Below are positions 8,214 through 16,283 of a DNA stretch of 18,114 bases, one piece after another. A program made the translations under genes and the position numbers. Below the pieces are notes generated by a model. That model had not been told where the DNA came from, searched no databases, and worked only from the letters and a program-made list of their open reading frames with translations. Source of the DNA: Mycoemilia scoparia. Its lineage: Eukaryota; Kickxellomycota; Kickxellomycetes; Kickxellales; Kickxellaceae. The DNA is taken from contig JANBPU010000210.1 of assembly GCA_027575805.1 (NCBI GenBank), positions 1 through 18,114 on the forward strand. Reading direction: 5' to 3'. Every line of letters starts with the position of its first letter. Within the stretch, counting starts at the first letter, position 1.

Positions 8214-8218
8214 AAAAA
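8214..8218 (-). terminator. RNA polymerase III terminator (T5) of the 5S gene
   Basis: Five T residues on the minus strand, starting 5 nt past the 3' end of the 5S coding region, as expected for a Pol III gene. Confidence 0.75.
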
Positions 8219-8222
8219 GCAA

Positions 8223-8338
8223 ATTGCAACACCAGGTGTTCCCGCTTGGTCCCCCACAGCAGTACTCTCCTGGCCATAACGTGCTTGGTTACGGTGATCG
8301 GACGGGAACCGACATTTTCTCGTTTGTATGGTCGCAAT
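8223..8338 (-). rRNA. 5S ribosomal RNA
   Basis: The minus strand has the eukaryotic 5S signature. GCGACCATAC is near the 5' end. CCGTCCGATCACCGTAACC is followed by the internal-promoter block AAGCACGTTATGGCC. Then come GAGTACTGCTGTGGGGGACC and the 3' end GGGAACACCTGGTGTTGCAA. Helix I closes (5' AUUGCGAC pairs with 3' GUUGCAAU). The length is about 116-118 nt, as expected, and a T-run terminator follows. The exact 5' end may be 1-2 nt further out. It stands alone between protein genes, not in an rDNA array, which is the dispersed arrangement known from several fungal lineages. It looks intact, since the helix I pairs and the internal promoter are kept. Confidence 0.93.
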
Positions 8339-8344
8339 TCAGGA

Positions 8345-8877
8345 AATTAAAAATCATATATCACACTAAATTATATCTCTGTGTTGTATTGTAATTCTAA
8401 CACAGTTAAAGATAGAGCAAGCAACAATTACTTTTCAACTCCCGATTGTTTGTACTTTAAAGAGGGGTTTATTTAAATTAGTTGTAAATAGTATCAAATG
8501 CTTGCCTGGACTTTCCTTCTCTAAACCCATGTGGAATTATTGTTTGTGAACTTTGTTATTTCCAATTCCATTGGTTTTTTAAACACAGTAGTTGCAATAT
8601 CAATAATAAATCAAACCAAATTGAATTATGTGATCCATTTAATATAAAAATGACATTTGTTATACCAAAGCAGCAGTACACTGCCATTAAGTAATGTTTA
8701 TACTACCATTCATTCAGATGGCATTCTTCTACATAATGACAATCTTGGTACCCAAAAATCTAATCCTCAATAAGATGTAATAATCAGCATAATTTCTAAT
8801 GTAATTCAAAGATTTCTCTTCAATAAAACACGAGCCAATTGTAAAACGCTCAAAATGATCCAAGGGGTTCCTCTTCA
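8345..8877. other. AT-rich intergenic DNA
   Basis: Upstream side of the minus-strand 5S gene. No gene-like ORF, RNA gene or repeat was found before the TIR element at 8878. Confidence 0.6.
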
Positions 8878-8996
8878 ATATGAGCAATATTTTTGAAGGG
8901 TATTTTTTGGCAGCTTATGAATATAGGAGCAACCCTGACCAGATGGATGTCGAGTTTTGCTAGTAAACTTTTACCCTTAAAAAATCATTACTCAAA
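8878..8996 (+). repeat. TIR element copy E (MITE-like, long class)
   Basis: The left end is ATATGAGCAATATTTTTGAA and the right end is TTTTACCCTTAAAAAATCAT followed by TACTCAAAT. The core is GAATATAGGAGCAACCCTGA. The inner hairpin AGTTTTGCTAGTAAACT is the same as in copy B, so B and E form a subfamily. It lies 171 nt downstream of the stop codon of the BAG-domain gene and antisense to it. Confidence 0.82.
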
Positions 8997-9015
8997 TGGC
9001 CTTAGCCCGTTGATA

Positions 9016-9035
9016 TCACCATATGTACATGGTGA
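9016..9035. repeat. Short inverted repeat (TCACCAT-N6-ATGGTGA)
   Basis: Seven-bp arms around ATGTAC, about 130 bp past the BAG-gene stop and just beyond TIR copy E. It could form a small hairpin; no function is evident. Confidence 0.4.
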
Positions 9036-9166
9036 GACCAGTGACCACACTGTGCTCAAAGCTACTGTCTTTTATAATTACTAAATCTACTATTGTTTTT
9101 CTTTACAAAACAAAATCAAAAAGCTGAAAATACTACAATAACCATTAATTAAAATTGACAATATTA

Positions 9167-11107
9167 TCAATCGTTTTCACTATTGCTGCTGCTACGTTGA
9201 TCCAACTGCTCCAGAATTTTCTGAATATCCTTGACTAGTTTCTTTCGTTCACGTCGAATTTGTTGGTTACCTCCATGGCTTGATACAGTATCGGCCTGGA
9301 TTACTAATTTTTCTAGATTGTTGATTAGCCCTCTCATAAACATCTCTGTATCCCTTGGAGAAGGGGAGCTATCGCCATTGACTCCATCAGTTCCGTTGTC
9401 AGCAGAAGACCAGGTAGCGGGAATTTGTGATTTCTGGTCGCTGAACTTGTTTCTTAGCTCCTGGATTTGTTCTAGTGAGTTTTGGATAATTTTTTGACGT
9501 TGGTCGATTGGTAATGATTCAAAGTCTTCCTCATCGCTGCTGCTGCTGCTGCTGTAGCTTGTGTTGGTTGTAGTGGTGTTATCATCAGCAGGTTCAATAT
9601 TGACTTTGACAGAAGAGTTGCTGTTGACCTTGGGTACTTTGATTATCTCAATGTCATGGTCTATATCAGTTTCAGTATCAACTTGATCATCGTAATTTTG
9701 GCCAGAAGAAATGGAGGAAGGAGATTCCCAATGTTTTAGAAATTCTGGAATGTCCGAAACAGTTGTACTTGGAGTATTATCAGCGAGACTTTCTCCTATG
9801 GTTTTTGAATCAGCTTTTGGTTGCTGTTCTTGTTGTGGTTGAGATCTGGATACGTTGGAGCTACTATTATTAGTATTAGCAGATGTTTTCTGCCCCATGA
9901 CTATTGTTACTGGCACCGCAAATGAGGCAAATAAAGATGATGAGGCAGGATCACTAATAGCAATAGTGGCTGATTTTTCAAGTTCGTCAGCAACTTTCCT
10001 TGAAGTTTCAACAGGCTTTTCCTTGTTTTTGCTTTGCTCCTGCTGTTGATGTTTGGAATCGCCACTGTTATCGTTATCATCACTGTTAACAGAATCGGTA
10101 CCAAAGTCGACCCCAAGCAATTCACTCAAGAATCGCATCTTCTTTTTTCTCTGTGATTGAATCGAATCAGCACAGCAGTCGCTATCAATATTGCTTTTGG
10201 ACTGTTTTCGAGCGCAATAGTCGTGGTGGGAGTTGTTGGGGTTGTTAGCAGCAACTTCGTCGTCAATCTGTCTCTTTTCCTTCTTGGTGGCAGTGCTGTT
10301 GGTGCTGTCAGCCTGCCTTTGTCTTTGCTGAAGACCGAGGGCTAGGGCAAAAGCCTTTTCGATAGCTTCCTGTTTTTTTAGTTGTTGGCGCTCAAGTTCT
10401 TGTCGCTCTTGTTCCTGCTGCTTGAGACGAGCGAGGTAATCTAGCCAGCGCTGTTGACGTTTGTGCTGTTCAAGACGGTATCTCTCTTCCTCTTCTTCTT
10501 TCTGTCGTTGCTCTCTAAGTCTCTTTGCATGCTGAATTCTTTGGTGAACTTTCTGTAGTTGCTGTTGGCGTTGACGCTCCTGTATGACTTGTTGTCTTTG
10601 GTATTCCAAGTATTCGGCTTCCAGGTCTCTATCATCCTCGTCGCTGTTGCTGTCTTCTACAAGAGACATAAGCAAAGAATCAAGCAGACCTTGTGACTGT
10701 CTTTGCTGCTGGTGTCTTATTTGATGAACATTTGGAGCACAGTAACTGCTTCTGCGATTGGCATATGGAGAAGGAATTATATAGCTTTTGTCTTCACCAT
10801 GCTGGGTTTCGGACTGAGGGGTGTAGAAAACGATAGATGGTTGACGAGAGGAAGAAGATAACAAAGTAGAGCTGGGAGTTGGCTGAGAATATTGATGTCT
10901 GTTGGTATATATTTCTGGTTGCCTTTGGACACCATAGCAAGGGCGGGCTTCGTAGTAATTCATCATCATTGGGTTAAATATCGAAAAATCGTGACCGCGT
11001 ACTACTCTGGGATGGTGTTTATTATGGCTGCTGTAAGGGAAGAAGTGACGGAACCGATCGTTATTGTTGTTGAAATAGAAAGTCGAAGGAGTAATTATTT
11101 CAGTCAT
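9167..11107 (-). CDS. Large BAG-domain co-chaperone-like protein, 646 aa
   Basis: The C-terminus carries a BAG domain (about residues 534-636). Its first helices contain DQRQKIIQNSLEQIQELRNKF. The last helix reads IRRERKKLVKDIQKILEQLD, the R..RK.LV..IQ..L..LD pattern by which BAG proteins bind the Hsp70 ATPase domain and promote nucleotide release. The N-terminal part (1-135) is disordered and rich in Asn, His, Pro and Tyr. Residues about 160-265 form a long Q/R/E-rich coiled coil ending KAFALALGLQ. A K/R-rich stretch at 319-324 (QRKKKMRF) could be a nuclear signal. Residues 340-530 are acidic and Ser/Asn-rich, including a poly-Ser run from a TGC-type codon repeat. Cytosolic or nuclear localisation is inferred, as there is no signal or membrane segment. 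TATA is at 11261-11270 and a phased heat-shock-like array at 11470-11502. A stress-induced Hsp70 partner is the likely role; the specific ortholog is not clear. Confidence 0.85.
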   Translation of the reverse strand: MTEIITPSTFYFNNNNDRFRHFFPYSSHNKHHPRVVRGHDFSIFNPMMMNYYEARPCYGVQRQPEIYTNRHQYSQPTPSSTLLSSSSRQPSIVFYTPQSETQHGEDKSYIIPSPYANRRSSYCAPNVHQIRHQQQRQSQGLLDSLLMSLVEDSNSDEDDRDLEAEYLEYQRQQVIQERQRQQQLQKVHQRIQHAKRLREQRQKEEEEERYRLEQHKRQQRWLDYLARLKQQEQERQELERQQLKKQEAIEKAFALALGLQQRQRQADSTNSTATKKEKRQIDDEVAANNPNNSHHDYCARKQSKSNIDSDCCADSIQSQRKKKMRFLSELLGVDFGTDSVNSDDNDNSGDSKHQQQEQSKNKEKPVETSRKVADELEKSATIAISDPASSSLFASFAVPVTIVMGQKTSANTNNSSSNVSRSQPQQEQQPKADSKTIGESLADNTPSTTVSDIPEFLKHWESPSSISSGQNYDDQVDTETDIDHDIEIIKVPKVNSNSSVKVNIEPADDNTTTTNTSYSSSSSSDEEDFESLPIDQRQKIIQNSLEQIQELRNKFSDQKSQIPATWSSADNGTDGVNGDSSPSPRDTEMFMRGLINNLEKLVIQADTVSSHGGNQQIRRERKKLVKDIQKILEQLDQRSSSNSEND

Positions 11108-11260
11108 ACTGCTGTCGTAGATTGGGTTTGTGAATATTATTGTATCGGTGAGGTTGTAATAAAGAGAAGCTGAGATTTGTAACTATCTTTGTACTTGGAT
11201 GTGTCTAAAGAAAAAAGCAAAGCGAATAATTTACGAATACTCAGCCTGTGCCTGCTTAGC

Positions 11261-11270
11261 CCCTTTTATA
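11261..11270 (-). promoter_or_regulatory. TATA box of the BAG-domain gene
   Basis: TATAAAAGGG on the minus strand, about 155 nt upstream of the ATG at 11107, implying a 5' UTR of roughly 120-130 nt with no evident intron. Confidence 0.6.
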
Positions 11271-11469
11271 CCTTATTTTAACAGCAATGGAGTTTTAAAT
11301 GTATCTTGTATAGCGTCGTCAGCTTTCATTATTAATAATACTATATTTTTTGTGTCTTGGCAAGGATTATAAATCATGGGTACAATAATAACATCCAATT
11401 ACGTATACACACTCATACTGGCGCTGCGAACCCGTTCTCTTCCACAAAAATCTAAAATTGTCCTAAAAT

Positions 11470-11502
11470 TTCCCGAATGGCCTATTCATCACCAGAAGCT
11501 TC
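11470..11502 (-). promoter_or_regulatory. Gapped heat-shock-element-like array
   Basis: On the plus strand, TTCCCGAA (11470-11477) and GAAGCTTC (11495-11502) contain four units starting at 11470, 11475, 11495 and 11500. All are on one 5-bp register and in the alternating orientation that heat shock factor recognises. AAA occurs at the next positions on both sides (11465, 11505). It lies about 200 bp upstream of the BAG-gene TATA box. The site was recognised by eye, and the match is suggestive rather than proven. Confidence 0.45.
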
Positions 11503-12710
11503 TTAAATGGTCCTTTTGATAATTTCCAGCCAATCATGGCAGAGTATTTTTGTGGGCACAAATCATGCACTCATTCATCAAATCAATTAATTTGTAAGCA
11601 GAATTGTGGCAGAAATGAGATCAATTTGGGCAGGAACTTTATGATAACAAAAGAAGCTGGGAGTAGCAGTTCAAGTAGCTTTTTAGATGTATTGTTTCAT
11701 TAAAGTGCTTGGGCTACAAGCTTCAATAAAAACAAAGAGGTCACTGCTGCTATATTTTGGTGTCAAATGGATTTCTGCAATCACAATTTACTCAAGCGTA
11801 CTTTGATTTAGACATTGCTACACACTTATCGAATGCATATATATATATATATTGTTAAAGCAAAATTTATTGTGTGTACATGTATGACTGGCACAGACAG
11901 GCAATAGGGTCACATTATACATAATATCATCGAGTATTCTTTATCAAATTCTTTTGGATTAAACATTAAGATATGTTGAAGAAATTATCTTTTTACCTAT
12001 CAATGAAGCATGCAAAATATACAAAAGTTGAATAAGCCGAAAAGCAGAGTATGAAAGTGTCTGATTGCCTTCTTTCTATATGAGAATTATAAACCAAAAA
12101 CGACGCATGATCCAATCATCTGCTTAGTTATGGAAAGGCTGCAGATCCCAGTTTTAATAAACCCCCTCCCCTATTCACACATACAGTATACGTTTAATTA
12201 AACTGATTGCAAATAAAAATCACTAAGCCTTATTATCTTGCATTATCCAAAACATTTCAATTTATATAGGCATTCACCCAGCCTGCAGTAAAACAATGTT
12301 TATTATAATCTAAAAGAGCCAGCACGAGAATTGTAGCTCAAAATATTGGTGGCGGGATTTTAAATTTACTCCATGAGTTACAGTGCATTAATGGCAACAG
12401 CAGGCAGCCATTATTCAAAAATGTGCAACCAATATCTAATTGCATCACCAAAAAAGAGAGCGGATCTAGAATCAAGTTCAAAGTCTAAAACAAAAATGAT
12501 GATAATTTCAGATTTATTTGCCTTCTTTTTCTCCAAATAAGTGCAAGTCAATAAGGGGAATAAAAAATATAATGAGTGTCAGGTGATGCTGTAATTGCAG
12601 TTTCAACATTCCACAACCACCATTACCACTAAAATCAATTTAAAGTATAAACGTACACTCAACTCTGCTCCTAGCCAAACATATCATTTTTCTATGTAGC
12701 TGCGGTGTCC
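11503..12710. other. Divergent intergenic region (BAG gene / 281-aa gene)
   Basis: A long AT-rich promoter region between two divergent genes. It contains a TA microsatellite (about 11837-11852) and a C-rich patch ACCCCCTCCCCTATTC at about 12163, whose CCCCT motifs resemble yeast stress-response elements. No protein-like ORF and no TIR element copy were seen. Confidence 0.5.
11837..11852. repeat. (TA)n microsatellite
   Basis: About eight TA units in the divergent intergenic region; likely length-variable. Confidence 0.8.
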
Positions 12711-12823
12711 ATAAAAATAAAAAGTATAAGTATAACATATTATTTCAAAATTCAATTTCTCCTTTAATTATTATTATTTCTACACTTATCATTTCATATT
12801 TACAGCCTTTATCTCTACCAAAG

Positions 12824-13669
12824 ATGTCTAACAACCTTCATAACAACATTACAAAAAGGCACATTGTCCGCGAATTCGTTAAATCCCAGCACAGAGGCTT
12901 ATTTTCACACAACAATCCAGGAATTAACAGAGAAGACAATACATATTCAGTATCAAGCGTTGGGAACTTGTATAAAATATTGGACGCATGCGATGGCTCA
13001 TTTTTCGACCAAGATGTTCTTGAAAAGGTCAAAAAGAGATTAGTGAGCGTATACACCGTCACCGGCCAGATACCCAGCAACAATCCCAGCGGTGATGGTG
13101 GTTTGGCTATACGTCATCAGGGAGGCTATGTCGAAGACACAAATGAAAAGACAGTCAGAATATACAACCCCTGCAACATTAACAAAGATGAACAGCCATT
13201 GGCGATACCCCATTATAATGAAGACGCCATTGATTATTTAAAAGAAAGTGGATACAATCATCGAAGAGTTGCGGTCTTTGAATACTATGACTCCAGAAAT
13301 GAATTTTACAATGGAAACAATCAGGGCGATAGTATGAGGATAAATATCTCTGAGCAAGAAGAATATCCGTTGGTGTTTACATTCAATCTCGAGTTGGAGC
13401 CGGTCTTTTATATGTTGGAAGTACAATACAATACTGTCGGTGATGGCTGTGATAATGCAGGGTACGAGAAATATAAACCGGCCAGCGCTCAACGTTGTGG
13501 ACTTGTGTTCCCGTTTTTTAATATGCAAGGAAATGTTGTTTCTTTTCCTTGTGATGAATCGACGTATATTGGAACCAGAATGGAAGATGTAGTTGGCATG
13601 AACTATGCTAAATTGGTGGCTGGGACTTCCGACGTTACCAATAATTGGTCGAATTTTGCTTGGGATTGA
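12824..13669 (+). CDS. Unrecognised soluble protein, 281 aa
   Basis: The ATG has AAG before it, a good eukaryotic context, and a weak TATA-like ATAAAAATAA lies about 110 nt upstream (12711-12720). The frame is uninterrupted. The first 60 residues are basic and polar (MSNNLHNNITKRHIVREFVK). A region of mixed strand and helix character follows, with motifs GGLAIRHQGGYVED, RIYNPCNINKDEQPLAIPHY, FTFNLELEPVFYMLEVQY and AQRCGLVFPFFNMQGNVVSF. There are five scattered cysteines, no signal peptide, no membrane segment and no intron. The composition is that of a folded cytosolic protein. I do not recognise the family, and a lineage-restricted gene is likely. A TIR element begins 81 nt past the stop codon, and the neighbour at 14200-14709 is convergent. 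Confidence 0.82.
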   Translation: MSNNLHNNITKRHIVREFVKSQHRGLFSHNNPGINREDNTYSVSSVGNLYKILDACDGSFFDQDVLEKVKKRLVSVYTVTGQIPSNNPSGDGGLAIRHQGGYVEDTNEKTVRIYNPCNINKDEQPLAIPHYNEDAIDYLKESGYNHRRVAVFEYYDSRNEFYNGNNQGDSMRINISEQEEYPLVFTFNLELEPVFYMLEVQYNTVGDGCDNAGYEKYKPASAQRCGLVFPFFNMQGNVVSFPCDESTYIGTRMEDVVGMNYAKLVAGTSDVTNNWSNFAWD

Positions 13670-13749
13670 CCAAGTGCAATAGTCTGTTGTCTGTATGAGT
13701 TATTATTATCTCTCTAGTTACTTGTAAGCATTTTAAAGAGGATTTCCAT

Positions 13750-13834
13750 CTGGGTGATTATTTTTGAAGGGTTATTAACTCATTTGGCTGTGATTGCCCC
13801 TATAATCATTCACCCTTCAAAAATTATTACCCAT
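13750..13834 (-). repeat. TIR element copy F (MITE-like, short class, inverted)
   Basis: The arms are TGGGTGATTATTTTTGAAGG on the left and CCTTCAAAAATTATTACCCA on the right, the cleanest pair in the window. The reversed core is CATTTGGCTGTGATTGCCCC TATAATC. It lies 81 nt downstream of the 281-aa gene's stop, antisense to it, and 366 nt past the convergent secreted-protein gene's stop. In a transcript the arms would form a hairpin of about 20 bp. Confidence 0.88.
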
Positions 13835-14055
13835 GAGGTGAAGAGTTCATTAGTGAACAAGTGTGAAATATAAATAGAAATAAGCCCTCATCAGATTTTG
13901 ATACAATAATCAGTTATTTTATTTGTAGCTCCTGAGGAAGCCCTGTTGTTTTCTAAGGCCATATGAAGTCTGGTCATATAATAATCACCGCACCATGGAA
14001 TATCAATTCATCTTATAAACAGTCCTGTAGTTTGATAATTTCATTAAATAACAAT

Positions 14056-14077
14056 GATAATAATAATAATAATAATA
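14056..14077. repeat. (AAT/ATA)n microsatellite
   Basis: About seven trinucleotide units in the 3' flank between the two convergent genes. Confidence 0.8.
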
Positions 14078-14199
14078 CAATCCCTTATATTATTATGCTG
14101 TTGACATCACATAATTCAATTCAATTTAATGAAAAAAATAGTAGGATAAAATATGTATGCAAGGACTACGTTGTTACAAAAGAAACCAATCCAATCAGA

Positions 14200-14709
14200 C
14201 TAAATGACCTTTCCGCTTGGGCAATTTTTATCACATTTAGCGGCCATAACTATTCCCGCGTCCTCAGTAAACGCAACAGCCACATACTTGTATTCACATA
14301 TTTCGTCAGGAAGATGATTTTCCAATTTACCAATGCATTTAGCAATCTGAGACTTAACTTCGCCACATTTCTTGATATTGCAGGTGTAAAATTCGAGGCT
14401 GGATACAAATTCAGGAGAATTGCAGTCAAGACATGTTTGTGTGGGACGACTGGGATCAACCAAATGCTTCTGGAGGGCCTGGTCAGCAAATTTGTCGAAC
14501 TCTGGTACGTGTTGGAATTTTCCGTCATACTTTTTGCTTACAATTGACAGGGCATAAGAATTCAGAGACGATGATGATTTGGTATTGGAGGAATACGTTC
14601 TTTTGTCAAGGCCAGGTTGCTGATAGTTTACGGCTTTTGCATTTGTTACTGAAGCAGAGAAGAGAAGAACAGTGCTACAGACAAGAATTGAACCAAGAGA
14701 GAGCTTCAT
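14200..14709 (-). CDS. Small secreted cysteine-rich protein, 169 aa
   Basis: Residues 1-24 form a classical signal peptide: MKL, a hydrophobic core (LGSILVCSTVLLFSA), and probable cleavage after VTNA. A Lys-Arg pair at 36-37 (GLDKR|TYSS) fits Kex2 processing of a short propeptide. The mature part has eight cysteines at 93, 96, 110, 115, 125, 138, 159 and 163 (C-x2-C, C-x13-C, C-x4-C, C-x9-C, C-x12-C, C-x20-C, C-x3-C), enough for four disulfides. The stretch 40-90 is Ser/Asn-rich, then helical. I do not recognise a domain. The size, cysteine content and processing site resemble fungal secreted effector-like or cell-surface proteins, which is an inference from form only. TATAAAAGGA lies at 14845-14854, implying a 5' UTR of roughly 110 nt. 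Confidence 0.85.
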   Translation of the reverse strand: MKLSLGSILVCSTVLLFSASVTNAKAVNYQQPGLDKRTYSSNTKSSSSLNSYALSIVSKKYDGKFQHVPEFDKFADQALQKHLVDPSRPTQTCLDCNSPEFVSSLEFYTCNIKKCGEVKSQIAKCIGKLENHLPDEICEYKYVAVAFTEDAGIVMAAKCDKNCPSGKVI

Positions 14710-14844
14710 TTTCCAAAGAGATAGAGATATGTGTATACGGGTTGTTTAAGGTGGTAAAAGCAAATGATTTATATGCAATGAAATGGTTGGAATTACGAAT
14801 TGTTGATGTGGATAATGATGTATATTAATGCCAACCAAGTCGGC

Positions 14845-14854
14845 TCCTTTTATA
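14845..14854 (-). promoter_or_regulatory. TATA box of the secreted-protein gene
   Basis: TATAAAAGGA on the minus strand, about 140 nt upstream of the ATG at 14709. Confidence 0.6.
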
Positions 14855-15149
14855 TTCTTTTCGAATCCCTGAATTTCTTCTAGCTCTTAAAGTTTGTCTA
14901 TCTATAGGGTTTATCTACAACATAAAAAACTAACTTGTCCCTTGAGCGATAGCTATTAACCGAGTCATGAAGCCACAGTGTGGCAAGCCACTCCAAGATA
15001 GTCTTTGAAAAAAAGTCTTTGGGATTCAAACCTCAATGTGACACAAAGAATTCGGCTGTGGCTAGATTATATTTTGGGGTACACATACGTGGACATAGGT
15101 TGTGCTTTATGCTTGTAGACTAAATTCTTTGGACTATTGTTTTTACAGA

Positions 15150-15186
<37 letters not shown>
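15150..15186. repeat. Compound (TA)10(GA)8 microsatellite
   Basis: Ten TA units (15151-15170) run directly into eight GA units (15171-15186). Confidence 0.9.
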
Positions 15187-15932
15187 TTAGCGCAAAGAGA
15201 ACACCCGTATGTATATAGGTGCTAATCTGTTGGTAAAGATAAAGAGGGTGGCTTCTTTGTGATTATCTTTCACCATATTCCGACTCAAAGCCTAAATCCA
15301 AGTCTGACTGACCCTTTTGAGATGATCGACTTTTCCCCATTTACTTTCAAGTACAAGCAAACTAGTGACAGTATAGTTTATATGGTTTGATGTGGCCACG
15401 AATTCGGCAAAATATATATTGTTGACTCATTCTCGCTTTTTAGAGGAGCTACGCTAAAGGAGGAATGAGCAACTGTAATATCAAAGGAATGCCCAAAGAC
15501 ACCAAAAGAAGAAAGATCGACTAACAATCTTATCATAAACAGTTGTAAACAGAATAGCGGATCGATGTATTGGGGTTCCTTTTACTAATGTTTACAGATT
15601 TTTAATAGCTAAAATTAAAATAGTGATCAGGCATGAAATAGGCAAAATATGTCCTCAGGTTTTGGCCTAGTCATGGGTGATTTATTATGAAATTCCTGTG
15701 GGCGTATTTTGTCTAAGGTCTTGTGAGATCTAACCATATACTTTTTGCCATTTAATACGACTATAGTCAACCAGAATACCCTGTAGATATATGTGGGTGG
15801 GCATTTTTCAGGAAATTTTCAACATAAAAAGATACAAGCTAACATTTTTAATTAAAAAAACATTCATAAAATCACCCATAATAATTGAAGTAATTAGATT
15901 AAGCAAACAACTCATAATCTGCCTTTGTGATT

Positions 15933-15953
15933 ACACACACACACACACGCACA
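15933..15953. repeat. (AC)n microsatellite
   Basis: About ten AC units with one G interruption, upstream of VPS20. Confidence 0.85.
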
Positions 15954-16283
15954 TCTGTTCTAGATCAAAACAAGAATGTATGTGGCAGTGTCTGTATGAA
16001 CATAATATTGAAATCAAGTGTCTTTCTATAGAAACTGATCATACTTATTATATTCACCCGCAGCACCAAACACCCTACACATACTGCTTTTCTTGCCTTA
16101 TTGCCCCACCATTCTACTTTAGTATATATCCCTAATCCAATAGACATATATTTTATCTTGCCAGCTTACTTATTCTGCCGCTACTACACATACATAAACA
16201 TATAACCAGCGTGTATATTTTCTTGGCACCTAATATATTTGTACCAATAATACCACTATTGTTATTTCCGACGATAATACTTG

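Larger units (their letters stand above)
14860..16283. other. Divergent intergenic region (secreted protein / VPS20)
   Basis: About 1.4 kb without a recognisable gene. It holds two microsatellites (entered separately) and a short inverted repeat GCCACAGTGTGGC near 14972. A T-loop-like AGGTTTGAATCCC string on the minus strand near 15017 does not close into a tRNA. An open frame at 15791-16135 (+) has low-complexity composition and crosses an AC microsatellite, so I do not call it. Confidence 0.5.

Noticed and set aside
8893..9084. 63-codon plus-strand ORF
   Set aside because: Lies mostly inside TIR element copy E and its flank; no conserved reading frame among the element copies.
13963..14547. 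194-codon plus-strand ORF over the secreted-protein gene
   Set aside because: It starts in a trinucleotide microsatellite and continues antisense to a gene with a clear signal peptide and cysteine pattern.
15000..15060. tRNA-like T-loop string AGGTTTGAATCCC on the minus strand, followed by a T-run
   Set aside because: The T-stem does not pair well and no D-arm, anticodon arm or acceptor stem can be assembled around it.
15791..16135. 114-codon plus-strand ORF
   Set aside because: Crosses an AC microsatellite, Lys/Ile/His-rich low complexity, no domain, no start support.
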